Shown here in pieces: positions 21,193 to 32,334 of a stretch of 64,000 nt of DNA (position 1 is the stretch's first letter; each line of letters starts with the position of its first letter). Under the pieces are notes generated by a model. The model had not been told where the DNA came from. It searched no databases and saw nothing but the letters and a program-made list of their open reading frames with translations. The stretch is from assembly GCA_036362985.1 (NCBI GenBank), contig JAYGXS010000006.1, forward strand, positions 10,419,526 through 10,483,525, read 5' to 3'. Source of the stretch: Ligula intestinalis (taxonomy: Eukaryota > Platyhelminthes > Cestoda > Diphyllobothriidea > Diphyllobothriidae). A program made the translations under genes and the position numbers.

Positions 21193-23140
21193 CTTTCAAA
21201 GCAGAAGTTTTAGAAAAGGCATTGGCATTTGTAGATCGGCATGATCACGATACTTATAGTTGTCTGTGTCATACAACACTGAGTTTACTCGTCTAATTGT
21301 GAGGAAATTCAGCCAGACTGACGCAAATTGAGACTATGAATCGTAGACAGTGTGCTTGATCTTATAAAAAGAAAACAAAATTTACACCTCAGAACTTCTC
21401 AGTACTGATGGCGAACGATTGGGGACTGGGTAGGAACAACAACCATAATATTACCTGCTTTTTGGTATGACTTAATTATCCACCATTCTTCGATTCCATA
21501 ATTGTCTGGTAGGTCAAAATCAAGCAATCGAGTTCCGCTTTCCAATCAGTCCAGATCAGTGACCGTCATTTCCAAAAAGGTGGCATCAAAATGAAATTAC
21601 GGAAGTCAAGCTTCACACAGTTCATGTAAATAAAATTGGGAGCAGAAAACGTAGTAAAATTTCAAGGGACAGTGTCTTCGGTACCTATTCCCGCGAAATA
21701 ATTAATGAAAATGAAGGCTATAAACTAAACAATTTCCCGCAAGACCTGGACATACTTCTTGCATTTCTTTGGGTTTCCTAAGCTCGGAGAGCCTAATCGC
21801 CATTGATCAGACACACCGTTTTGGATTGAAATTTTTGCTAAGCAGAATGCGTTCTTAAAGATACGCTACATTTATACGGTGTCGCTTGACTTTTCTATCA
21901 GTGTGCACTTGCCTGAGTTCTTTATTTATGAGTACTTCCAAAGAACAGTAGACAAGATATGATTTTTTAAAATGTAAGAGTTAAACGTTGGGGACCAAAG
22001 CCTATGATGGCACAAATATCCGCATCGAAGATGCTATGGCTAAGAAGACGGCTCCCTAATGAGACTCTAATAGCATTTTGCCGACGAGTTACCAGCAGCG
22101 GTTCTCCAAAATTCGCTACCTTCGCGGATCTGTGGTAACGGTCCTAATTTTGCTGACGCACACATGCATGCTGCGTGTACGCCTACACAGCCAAAAGACG
22201 AAATTTTCAGGACGACTGAAAATTTCGCATCTTTGGCGATGCCGCCAAAGATGCGATTACCTCCTCCACACAAATCACCCCCGCATCTACGTGCACTTGG
22301 CCGAATCGTCGTATTTGGCTGAGTTTTATTTTCTATCCCCTAAGATATTGCGTCAAGGTGCGCTTCTTCGAGCGCTGCAAAACCCCTATTTTGACCACTT
22401 TTCTACCTCACACGCTGCAGTGTACGGTTTGACCTCGTGCAATAAGTCTGCACGAGTGGACGGTCATCAAGAGCGGGCGCTTTTAGACCGTTGCCGTTGT
22501 TTGCCCTAAGGTTTAGTTTGGAGGTTGGCTGTTGGGGTTCGGAAAATCGATGAGGGGCTAGGTCAGTTATTGGGGTGATTAGGTGTCTGGGGAAGACACT
22601 GGATAAGTCACTTTCTTCCATACCTGCGAAATAGTGATATGGCTGTCGGCTGAACATTTTCGACATAAACAACTTCCATTATTGTGAAAATTTCAACACT
22701 ATTTCTTTTCAAATAAAGTCATATGAACCGTGTGCGATAATTGAGCCCAAGTATACATACCTGGCAAACGTCTGAAAGCGTCTGTCGCTACATTGTGCTA
22801 TCAAGCTTTAAAGCGCTATCACGCGTCAAGACATCGTTTTCCTTCGTATTCTGCTGAGGAATGCGCACATCAGCACATAGCGTAAGATAATTGACCATGT
22901 TTTTGAAAAACTTTTTACCATAGCTAGGGATATTTTTATTTCAGAAACGTTTACGTTAATAGCATTCGTAGAGCAGCACAGACACAATTACATAGAATTC
23001 CTCGGCGTTTATATATGGCAGTATTTAAAAGTCAACGCCGGATCATTAACCTCAACTTGAAATAGGGTAGCTATACATACATTAAAAACACTGACTTCTA
23101 GATTAAGTAAGGCGGATAGGATACATTTATCGAAACATCG
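21193..23140. other. Stretch upstream of the first visible gene 1 exon
   Basis: Apart from the hairpin cluster I see no gene. The short minus-strand frame at 22403-22672 has no recognisable domain. Confidence 0.5.
22126..22263. other. Compact multi-hairpin (cloverleaf-like) palindrome cluster
   Basis: There are two adjoining perfect hairpins: a 12-bp stem (22199-22210 with 22216-22227, 5-nt loop) and a 13-bp stem (22226-22238 with 22243-22255, 4-nt loop). A weaker ACGCA/TGCGT hairpin lies upstream, and an outer GGTAA/TTACC pair may enclose all three. No coding or known element is recognised. Confidence 0.55.
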
Positions 23141-23142
23141 AC

Positions 23143-24688
23143 AGAAACATGAAACGAATGATACACTACTTTTGAAAAACTGTCTCGCATATAAAATAAT
23201 TTTGGCTCATTAAAACAAATATCAAGAATGCTTATTTTTCAAGCCAGGGCAAAGGTATATTCGAGTCAATATCCTTTGAAAATTATGAATAACTGAACAC
23301 AAGTTAATGGTACTGCTTTTATAAAGAGAAAAGGTCTTCTTCTAGGGTCCCTTATATTATACAAAGACAAAGACAAAAAAAGCCAAAGACAAAAAACCTC
23401 GCAAGGGTACAAAGACGCGCAAAACAATGAGTACGAGACCAACGGTACCTCCCTTATGAGACCCGATTGGTAAATCTTGATTTGTTTCCTCTGGATTACA
23501 GGCAGCTACGTGGGGACCTAATCCAGGCATTTCGCATGTTGCGTGGTCAGGATTGCTCCCTCATATCAAATGACTTCTTTGAGCGGGCCACCACCTCTCA
23601 TAGAATGCCCTTCCTGCGGATATTGTCATGTCCCCTTCCGTGGATGTTTAAAGGGCAAACCTAGACCGATTTAATGAGTATCTTCACAATTAAGCACTCC
23701 AAATCCAATCACTGAAGTGTTCTGAATCCAAAAATTGAAGCGCTCTACATCCAAATCCTGAAATACTAGAAATGCTATAAATATATACTAATAGTGATTT
23801 GTAAGTAGTATTATCATTAGTTCTTCAACAAATGAATTTCAGACATTATCTAGCTATGACGTCTCTGCTCACTATGCGATCTGCGCCGATTGTGTCTGAG
23901 GACACATCTAACGCTTCTATGGTCCTAGGCTACGGGGCCCTGTCACACCCTATCTCGTATCGACCGACTGCTGACGACGTGGCGGGTTCCTCGGCTCTTG
24001 GCACACCAAAGGCGTATCATGGTCGCATCTCCGGTCTTCGGGACGTTCTCGTGACTCAGAGTTCTCCTCCTCGTATGGTCCTTCGGATGTAGATATTACT
24101 CGTCATGGACGCCATGGCTGCTGTCAACATTCACAGAAGCATCATGCCCTTATCATTCACAAACTTCCCCCACGAGCGACAGTTTTTCTCCTAAAAACCA
24201 CAAATGACAATCCATTTTGAATTATGAGACAGCCTTAGGAGTTTTTTCACTGTCTGCTCTTCTTCCTCATTTACACTGCTGTCTCGTGTAAACTGACTGT
24301 GAGTTTATTACTTGAAACAAGCGAGTAGTCGCCTGAAATTGCGTCAACGACTTCTTTGGAATGTTCGGCTATGCAGATGCATTTCTTAAATCCTATGTAC
24401 CAAAAGGGAGTTCAAAGGCATTTGCCTAGATTTCCTTCAATAAATTTGACTTGACTTGACTTCAGATTTTTACGAACTCCAGCAGCAGATTGGATGGATA
24501 GATGGCCGGAAGCATGCATTTTTATTTGCGACACTGTTACAGGCGGAGAAAAAGAGCTTGAAATTAAAAATCGTTGGTTCAAGCATGATGTGAGTTAACT
24601 GAGGAAAAAGTAGTAAATATCAATTTTCGATGGCAGATCGCAAATGATAAAATGGTCAGTTACCACAAGAAGCACTTAGTGGATCCTC
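23143..24688 (+). repeat. Dispersed repeat S, copy split by a LINE insertion
   Basis: 23143-23365 and 24456-24688 together match the continuous stretch 31472-31886. The ~1.09 kb between them is a LINE 3' end. S has no open frame that I recognise. Confidence 0.75.
23366..24455 (+). mobile_element. CR1/Jockey-like LINE, 5'-truncated insertion
   Basis: About 60 codons near 23455-23640 carry the classic end of a LINE ORF2 (LFPLDYRQLRGDLI..FR...G followed by a Phe-Phe block). The element ends in AATAAATTTGACTTGACTTGACTT, a simple-repeat 3' tail typical of this group. The interruption of repeat S is clean. The target repeat is only approximate (AAAGAC-like). Confidence 0.75.
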
Positions 24689-24699
24689 TGATACATCTT

Positions 24700-26445
24700 T
24701 ATATATATATATATATATATGTATAAAGAGCATGAGTGCGAAAGCTCAGACGAATAAACATTCTCCCCCAGAGATCGCCTTACCTTATCCTTCCATTCCA
24801 ATATTTGGGGTCAGCATCTTCGCTTAGATCCATGATAAATTTGGGCGCGAAGCGCTTCACCATTCACGGCGCTGGGAAACCTTTGCCCATAGACAGGGCT
24901 CTACATGGGAACAATTAGCCTTTCTGCACAACTGCCTGAGGTCTGACATCATGCCGAAGAGCGTCGCGGTGAGACCACCAGCTAGAACTGAGTTCGGCCG
25001 GGAAGTCGCAAGAAGCTGCAGCCGACGCCTATTGAGGACCCTCATAAACGAATGCCACATTCGTCTGCGAAAATACGACGCTGAGATTAAACGGGAGAAA
25101 GCGGCATGTACGTCACAGCTAGAGATGGAAACACTGTATAACCTAAGGCGTTGGATCTCGACCAAGGTGAATGAGGCTCGAGACATGAAGAAGTCACAAC
25201 TCCTGAGCAAAATGCGAGGTCTTAAACAAACACAGACAAATGCATCGGAGCTATCAGCCATCCACAATTTATCCTCCAAGCAACTAACAGAGAACCAGAT
25301 TCAAGTGCTTCAGCACGAGTCCGGCTATAACACTGGAGATGCGCATCCATTGGACTTCATTGCCGCATTAGAAGCGACGCTCGCATCGACACAAACCACA
25401 GAAGAAACAAAGAACTCCATCCGCCAGCAAGCCACATCCTCATCATAGCCCACAAGCCCCGCCGAACGATCCTTCCAGACGAGGTAAAGGCCATCAAAGA
25501 ACTAAAGATGGACGAAGAAATTGTAATTTTCCCAGCCGACAAAGGACGAGCATCTGTCATTTTGGACAAATCAGTGTACGTGGCAAAAGCCCAGGAGCTA
25601 CTAAACGACAGCCAGTCATACAGGGTGATTGTATCTGACCCAATGAAAACGCTAGTCGGCAAAATCAACAAAAGCTTGAATGAACTGAGGAAGCAAAAGG
25701 CAATATCGGAAAAGGATTGGAGACTAATCAAACCACAGGATGCAGCCTTAGCGCGGTTCTATGGGTTACCCAAAATCCATAAGCCCAATGTTCCTCTACG
25801 ACCAATCGTAGCACTGAAAGGCACGCCTACCTATTGACTGGCGAAATGGCTTGCCAAACATTTGAAGAAACGGACAGCAGGCTCCAAGTACACAGCCGTG
25901 TCGTCAACACATTTCCTGGAAAACATCCAAGGCGTCACGATAGCTCCCGAAGAGATACTGGTGTCCTTTGACGTTGTCTCACTATTCACATCCATCCCTA
26001 AAGAACTGGCGATGAGAGTATTCAGCGAGCTACTGGATAGAAGGTACGACGAAGAGGAAACGCCCTTCAAAAGAAACGCATCATGGAACTACTGGGGTAC
26101 TGCCTAAGCACATACTTCACTTTCAACGACTGCGTTTATGAGCAAATCCAGGGAGCACCAATGGGATCACCCATCTCCGGCCACCTAGCGGAGGCGGGCT
26201 TGCAAGAACTGGAAACTCGGGTATTTCAGTCCTACAAGCCAAAATTCTGGATGCGCTACGTAGACGACACCTTTGTCATCCTACACCGAGACGCCAAAGA
26301 TAACTTTAAAAGAGAACTGAACTCGATATTTCCAGAGATTCAGTTCACGATGGAAGAAGAGGACGCAAAGCTCCCATTTCTTGATGTCCAGATATCAAGA
26401 CAGGCAAACGGAACGCTCCAGACTGTGCTGCAATCTAGAGACAGC
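24700..26445 (+). mobile_element. Penelope-like element C: N-terminus and reverse transcriptase, 3' end lost
   Basis: After a degenerate tail/hammerhead interrupted by (AT)n (24700-24760), frames 24951-25448, 25508-25837, 25862-26107 and 26083-26445 read the N-terminal helical domain, then the reverse transcriptase. Visible motifs are DKGRASVILDK, ARFYGLPKIHKP, LRPIVALKGTP, SFDVVSLFTSIP, GAPMGSP and RYVDD (catalytic, about 26255). One stop and several frameshifts break it. It ends at about residue VLQS, where a LINE fragment begins, so the endonuclease is missing. Confidence 0.85.
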
Positions 26446-26607
26446 GGTTTTGCCACTTTTAGCGTCCATTTTGATTTTACTAAGGCCTTTGATCGGGTTG
26501 ACCATAACCTCCTCCTTCTGAAACTGGCCTTTTTCGGCATAGGTAGCCAGCCTCTGAGCTTCATATCTTCCTATTTGGATGCTCGCACACGAGTAAAAAT
26601 GCATTCA
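26445..26607 (+). mobile_element. LINE reverse transcriptase fragment
   Basis: About 50 codons of a CR1/Jockey-like reverse transcriptase (a DFTKAFDRVDH.LLL.KL..FGI...SYL..R block containing the first catalytic Asp). It is sandwiched between Penelope element C and the Gypsy 5' LTR remnant. Confidence 0.75.
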
Positions 26608-26740
26608 ATTATTGTTGTATCTAGGACTTTTAAGACACTCACTTCAAATCACTGACTTCTCCTTTTGGACTAACTGTCGTATTGGTCGCTCGTTAGCTCG
26701 TTTCCGGTACTCGTTCATGTCCTTTGTCGTCGGCTACGCA
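26608..26740 (+). repeat. Gypsy 5' LTR remnant
   Basis: It matches the last part of the 3' LTR (about 31336-31468) at high identity and ends in GCA just before the internal region. The first ~385 bp are missing, cut at the junction with the LINE fragment. Confidence 0.85.
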
Positions 26741-27487
26741 TTACAGTTTGAGGGCAGCGGAGTTTACCATGGACAAAAACCATCTGGAGAATTTATTGAC
26801 TTACCAGTCACAGTTGAGCCTCCAGTCCTTTCGCCGGCCGCCCTTCCGTTTGACGCTTTGTTGAGATCATCCGTGTTGGGAAGCACGCACGCAAGACTAT
26901 TTCGACGGAGTGGATGCGGTGGCCCAGACCCGAACTATTCTGGCCCAGTTGGACGACGATGTCTACGATCTTGCATTTGCCGCTGGAACCTCTTCGACTC
27001 AATCCGTGGAGGACCTTTTCAAAACCTTAAGCACTGTCCTGTGCAAGCCCACTCCTTCCTGGATCCTCGTCTCTGACTTCTGCCAATGACTTCAAGGACC
27101 TCTGAAGAGCGTCCTTTAATACCAACAAGCACTTCGTCTCCTGGCCAAACAGGCGTATCCACACTTGGACCTGAACTCCCTCAACTATATGGTCATGGAG
27201 CAATTTGTCAATGGCCTGTCAGACCATGAGGTCTGGAAAAGTTCCTCCGCCAACAACCTACCTGTTTTGATGCGGCCATTGAAGTTGCCCGGCGCGAGTA
27301 GGCTCTGCAGTCCGCCTGTGGTTCTCCGCGAGGCCAATTTGCGGTCACAGCCATTCGGTCGTCGGCCACTATCGGCATTCAGACTCCTGGCCATTGGTGC
27401 TCTTGTGGGTCTTACTTCCCTCGTCGGGACTGCTGGCGCCATCAGCAACCCCGACAGCCGAATGGACTCCATGGCCCACGTCCACTT
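26741..27487 (+). pseudogene. Gypsy gag, decayed
   Basis: Spread over two frames are capsid-like segments: a helical block near 26890-27060 and LLAKQAYPHLDLNSLNYMVMEQFVNGL-type sequence near 27140-27225. There is no clean zinc knuckle. Confidence 0.6.
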
Positions 27488-28552
27488 ATGGCAATTGAGG
27501 CTGGACCTGACCCTGATGACGGTGAGTGCCTCATTCTCTCTGATATTGTAGTTTCAAGACTTTTCTCTTCCTCTTGTCTCCTGTTTTTAGCTGCTGTAGA
27601 CTCTACCACCTTTTCTTGTCTCATTGTCTCTGGCGCTGGTTGTTCATCGATAGGTCAGCAGCCCTTCTTAGAGTTTCAACCCCGTGTTAGATATATTCCT
27701 AAGCCTCGCTTTTCTTTACACATGGCTAATGGCACTAGTCGTAGTTATACTAGCTTCGTGGAGTTCTCATTGACCCTTTCTGGCTCTAGTTTTTGTCATC
27801 AGTTTATTGTTTCCCTTGATATAACATGGGATTGTATCTTAGGCATCGATTTTCTCCCAAGGTTTGGGTGCTTCCTAGACTTCACGCACAGACTCCTCCG
27901 GACGTCCTTAGTTGACGTCCCATTTTGCCAATGCTCCCGTAGCCCCCATATAGTCTCGGCGTCTACTCTCTCCCCCAGCCTCGCTGACTTAGTACCTCAG
28001 CACCTCAACCCTGCAGATGCCGATAAGTTTCGTAACCTTCTTGGCGAATTTAAGGATATTTTTGACTGGGACGGGAAATCTACTGGCCGCACCAATGCCA
28101 CTGAGCATTGTATAGACACAAGTGATGGGCGCCCTTTTCGGGTTCCGCCCCGCCGCTTAACTATATTCTATCAAAAGGAGTTAGACGACCTTACCAAGGA
28201 CATGCTAAGTCAACACATCATCTGTCCTTCTCACTCACCATGGTCCTCACCCATCGTGCTCGTCAAAAAGAAGGATGGCTTGATGCGACTTTGTATCGAC
28301 TACAGGAAACTTAATGTCGCTACTAAGAAAAATTCTTTTCCCTTGCCTCGTATAGATGTAACCCTCGACACCCTAGCTAGTAACACTATGTTTTCTACCT
28401 TGGACTTGGCCTCAGGCTACTGGCAGGTAGAGGTGCAGCCATCGGATCGCGAGAAGACTGCTTTTGCTGTCCCCTCTGGCCTGTATGAGTTTGAGACTAT
28501 GCCCTTCGGTTTAGCCAATGCGCCCAGCACATTCCAACGTCTCATGAATTAA
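27488..28552 (+). pseudogene. Gypsy protease and N-terminal reverse transcriptase
   Basis: The protease region (about 27600-27890) keeps the overall fold signature, but its active-site box reads SGAG, so the catalytic Asp of D[ST]GA is lost. Reverse transcriptase follows with SPWSSPIVLVKKKDG, CIDYRKLN, STLDLASGYWQV and MPFGLANAPSTFQRLMN, then stops at TAA (28550-28552), before the YMDD box. Confidence 0.9.
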
Positions 28553-29655
28553 GTCTTAGCCAAGCTCGTACCTTATTCTTGTCTAGTCTACATGGACGAC
28601 ATAATCGTGTTAGCAAAGGACTTTGACAACCATTTGAAAAACCTTCGGGCTGTATTCCACAGTCCTCGAGAGGCCGGGCTCACTCTTAAACCCTCTAAAT
28701 GTGTATTTCACGACTTCGAGTCAAATTCTTAGGCCACATTGTCTCTTCCTCTGGAATACAGACTGACGAAGATAAGGTGAAGCATATCCGCGACTGGCCC
28801 ACCCCAGCAAATGTCATGGAACCTTGTCGTTTCATAGGGCTAGCCTCGTACTACAGACGATTTATCAAGGACTACGCTCATATAGCCAGTCCCCTCCACA
28901 AATTGACGCAGAAAGATGTGAAGTTTAAGTGGACTGCTGCCTGTGTAAATGCCTTCCAGTCACTTGAGGACAAGCTCTGTTCTAGCTCCATTCTGGCATT
29001 TCCTAATACTGCCAGTGATGCGGGGAAATTCGTGCTCGACACTGACGCCAGCGAGACCGCGATTGGTTCCGTGTTCCCTCAACACCCGGACGGCACCGAG
29101 CGTGTTATTCAGTACCTCAGTCGCTCACTCACAAGGACCGAGCGCCGCTATTGCGTCACACGCAAGGAGATGCTCGCCCTAGCTTACTTTGTTGAGGAGT
29201 GCCGCCCTTATCTCCAATTTCGGCCCTTCATCATACGCACGGATCACAGTGCCCTAACATGGCTCCAGAATTTCAAGCACCCAGAGGGACAGGCTGCTCG
29301 GTGGCAAGAGAAGCAAGCCGAATGCGATTATCCGTGCAGCTTTCGCCCCGGTCGGCTACGTGGCAACGCTGATGCATTGTCCCGTAAACCATACCGCCCA
29401 CATGGGGACTGCCCTTCGTGTAAGGACATAGCTAGCTCCACTATCGGCCTCCAGAGCGATCAGTGCCTACTTTGGGCTGCCGCGCAGAGGGACGACCCCC
29501 ACATCTCGCCTGTCTATAACCGCAAAGTTGCCGATGCCCAACCTCTCAGTAAAGTTGAGCTTAGTGGCCTAAGTTACGAGACGAAATGCATGCAGGGGTT
29601 GTGGGACAAGCTGTTTATTGAGAACGGCGTCCTTTTCTACCGTGATGGGGACTAA
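28553..29655 (+). pseudogene. Gypsy reverse transcriptase C-terminus and RNase H
   Basis: Past the stop the frame continues with VYMDD (about 28590). A frameshift near 28700 leads into the LGHIVS and ASYYRRFI blocks and RNase H (DTDAS, RKEMLAL, TDHSALTWL). It ends at TAA (29653-29655). Confidence 0.9.
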
Positions 29656-30949
29656 TGCCCCAGGCGACTCGTTCTTCCGCTGTCTATGGTTGATGATTTT
29701 ATTGACCTCATGCACACCGACTTTGGCCATTCTGACATCCACAAGACTGAGAAGCCCTCCGCCGCTGTTACTACTGACCAAATAAAAATTGCAACATTCA
29801 ATATAGGATTTGTGCATGCGAGTTCTGTCTCAGCTCTAAGCCCCCTGGTCGGTCCTCACGGGCGCCCATTCAGCCGATTAAGACCGGCTATCCCAATGAG
29901 CGAGTGGGCATTGATCTTGTTGGGCCGCACACAACCTCTGATAACAGTTATCAGTTCATCCTTGTTATGCTTGATTTCTTCACCAAGATGACTGAGACTG
30001 TCCCGTTACCTGATACCAAAGCCCTGACAGTCGCCCGTGCCATTTTTAACCATTGGGTTTGCCACTGGAGTGCACCGGATCAATTACATTTTGATCGCGG
30101 TTCCTCGTTTGCGAATAACGTCCTCCAAGACTTCTGTCGTCTCATGAACATTCAGAAAACTCGGACCACGGCCTGTCACGCGCAAGAGAACGGCCACGTT
30201 GAGCGAACCAATCGCACCCTCATCAAACTTTTAAAGCATTTATCGACTATCACCCACCCACCGACCACCTGAAATGAAGTCCTACCAGCTTGTTTACTGG
30301 CTTACCGATCCACGGTAAACGCAACTACTCACTACATACCATTCTTTCTCACCTGCGGACGGGGATGCAGCTTTCGGAAGATTAAGTCCTTCCGTCGGCC
30401 GCTTAGGTCTAACATGTCGATAGCTATGCATCCCGGGTCAGAAAACCCTGCGCATTGCGTCTAAAGAGGCACGCTTGCATCTGCAAGAAGGACAACAGCA
30501 TCACAAAGCGTTTTACGACCGCCTAGCTCATGGGACGCCTTATCAGGAGGGAGATGCTTTATGGGTGCGCAATTACGCGGCCTCCGTAGGGGTAACGGCC
30601 AAATTTAACCCCACTTGGGTCGGTCCATATGACGTCCCTCGGGTGTTGTCGGATACAACATGCCTCATCCGCCCCCACGATCGGCCACATGCCGCACCCT
30701 TTAAGGCTCATTTCAACCGCCAAAAGCCAGGGCCACCAAGGGATGTCATCCCCTGTCCGCCATATTACGCCAGTAACCCTCCTGTTGAGAACAACCTTGT
30801 GGTACCTGCTGACGGGGTAGTGCGATTCCTGAGGTATACGATGACAGACAACCGGTGGAGGGGGATGTCGAAGTACCCTTCGATGGTGGACCTTTTGTTG
30901 ACCTGGATAATGCTGCTGAGTACAGCATCCCTTTCGAAGGGGGTAGCAA
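29656..30949 (+). pseudogene. Gypsy integrase
   Basis: Fragments of the zinc domain (HTDFGHSDIHKT) are followed by the catalytic core with Asp in GIDLVGP, Asp in HFDRGSSF and Glu in HVERTNR, so all three DDE residues are visible. A stop follows near 30271. The C-terminal domain (WVGPYDV...) is at 30475-30740. Confidence 0.85.
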
Positions 30950-31468
30950 TGTTGAGGCACGTGGGATAGAAGTACATGAGTGACGTGCCGAATGTTCTGT
31001 AAACGCTCGCGCAAATCTTCCCCGTATTTATAGAACTGATCATGGAAGTCAATAACTATTATCATGTTTATATTTAACTTAATCATAATAAATAAATAAT
31101 GATAACTAAGATAATTGAACACTCCCTTTGTTTTACTTTGTACTACAATGGCCGCTCCCTGGACGACCTCGACATGCCGGGATGAATAATGAGGCCAACT
31201 GAAGGCCTGGAGCCCATCTTCTGGCGCGTTTCCATCATCGCTACGGCTGTTCCCGTCCAGTCAAGGATTCAACTGCCATTGTTGTCAAAGACAGTATCCC
31301 CTTTTAGTTTTTTTTGTATGAGGTTCTCCCATTAGATTATTTTTGTATCTAGGACCTTTAAGACACTCACTTCAAATCACTGACTTCTCCTTTTGGACTA
31401 ACTGTCGTATTGGTCGCTCGTTAGCTCGTTTCCGGTACTCGTCTCCGTCCTTTGTCGTCGGCTATGCA
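30950..31468 (+). repeat. Gypsy 3' LTR
   Basis: It is 519 bp long, starts TGTTGAGGCACGTG after the purine tract CGAAGGGGGTAGCA, and ends ..GGCTATGCA. AT-rich sequence with AATAAA-like motifs lies at 31085-31095. It is followed directly by repeat S. Confidence 0.8.
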
Positions 31469-31471
31469 TGA

Positions 31472-31886
31472 TAAGAAACATGAAACGAATCATAAACTTC
31501 TTTCGAAAAACTGCCTCGCCAATATTTTAATTTTGGTTGATTAAAACAAATATCAAGAATGTTTATTTAAAAATCCAGGGCAAAGGTTTCTTCGAGTCGA
31601 TGTCCTTTGAAAATTATGGATAATCGAACACGAGTTAATGGAACTGCACTTCTAAAGAGGAAAAGGTTTTCATCTAGGGTCCCTTATATTATACAATAAA
31701 CACTTCAGATTTTCACGTACTCTAGCAGCCGATTGGATGGATAGATGGCCGGAAGCCTGCATGTTAATTTGCGACACTGTTACGGGCGGAGCAAAATAGC
31801 TCGAAAAAGAAAATCGTTGGTAAATGCATAAGATGATCGCTAATTATAAAATGGTCAGCTATCAAAAGAAGCACTAAATCGATCCT
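31472..31886 (+). repeat. Dispersed repeat S, uninterrupted copy
   Basis: Continuous match to 23143-23365 plus 24456-24688. It begins right after the Gypsy LTR and ends where Penelope tail sequence begins, as in the other copy. Confidence 0.75.
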
Positions 31887-31891
31887 CCACC

Positions 31892-32162
31892 TCCGGCGGG
31901 ACGAACACGGGAAAGTGCCAACGGGGGAAGCCAGCAGGACATGCGGCACCGACGCGATCGATGCAGACGCGAGCAATGACCGCTGGCAGGCGAACACTGC
32001 CCTCCCCCTCCGACGAGGTGACGGCGAGAAACCCTGATCAGCAGGATGATGACAGAGCTCCAGCCCTGCCCCCGCAGGGGATCTAGCGCCAATAGACGGA
32101 GAGCGAACGAGAAGTCAGTGGTTACACCTATTATACCCATTATTCTCGGGATCGCCTCTTCT

Positions 32163-32168
<6 letters not shown>
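31892..32168 (+). mobile_element. Penelope-like tail fragment F, inverted partner of element D
   Basis: The reverse complement of this stretch matches 32335-32700, the 3' part of Penelope element D. About 80 bases containing the hammerhead region are missing here. It ends in TTCTTCTCATATATA. Confidence 0.75.

Positions 32169-32203
<35 letters not shown>
32167..32203. repeat. (AT)n microsatellite
   Basis: About 17 AT dinucleotides at the end of Penelope tail F. Confidence 0.95.
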
Positions 32204-32205
<2 letters not shown>

Positions 32206-32334
32206 CTGAGAAATGTGCGAACACCGATCGAATAGGCTTCCGAAATAAACAAAGTTCGTGTGGTGATGAAAGCTAATAAGCCCGAAACAGTTCTGTATCA
32301 AGTTACCTCCAAATGCTGTCATACCCCACTTACT
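32204..32334 (+). repeat. Hammerhead-bearing unit between two Penelope tails
   Basis: A unique unit flanked on both sides by TATATA and then by Penelope 3' ends in inverted orientation. Its first ~60 bases recur at 42439-42500. It carries a near-complete hammerhead and no tRNA head. Confidence 0.55.
32250..32310 (+). ncRNA. Hammerhead ribozyme with one core substitution
   Basis: The core reads GTGATGA instead of CTGATGA. Stem II AGCT-AATA-AGCC, GAAA and a perfect stem III (ACAG/CTGT, 2-nt loop) with a UA cleavage position are present. Loss of the first core C should reduce or abolish cleavage. Confidence 0.5.

Larger units (their letters stand above)
26608..31468 (+). mobile_element. Ty3/Gypsy LTR retrotransposon, decayed, 5' LTR truncated
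   Basis: The order is LTR, gag, protease, reverse transcriptase, RNase H, integrase, LTR. Reading is broken by stops near 28552, 29655 and 30271 and by several frameshifts. The 5' LTR keeps only its last ~133 bp. The 3' LTR (30950-31468) is preceded by a purine-rich tract, starts with TG and ends with CA. This copy cannot be autonomous. Confidence 0.9.
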
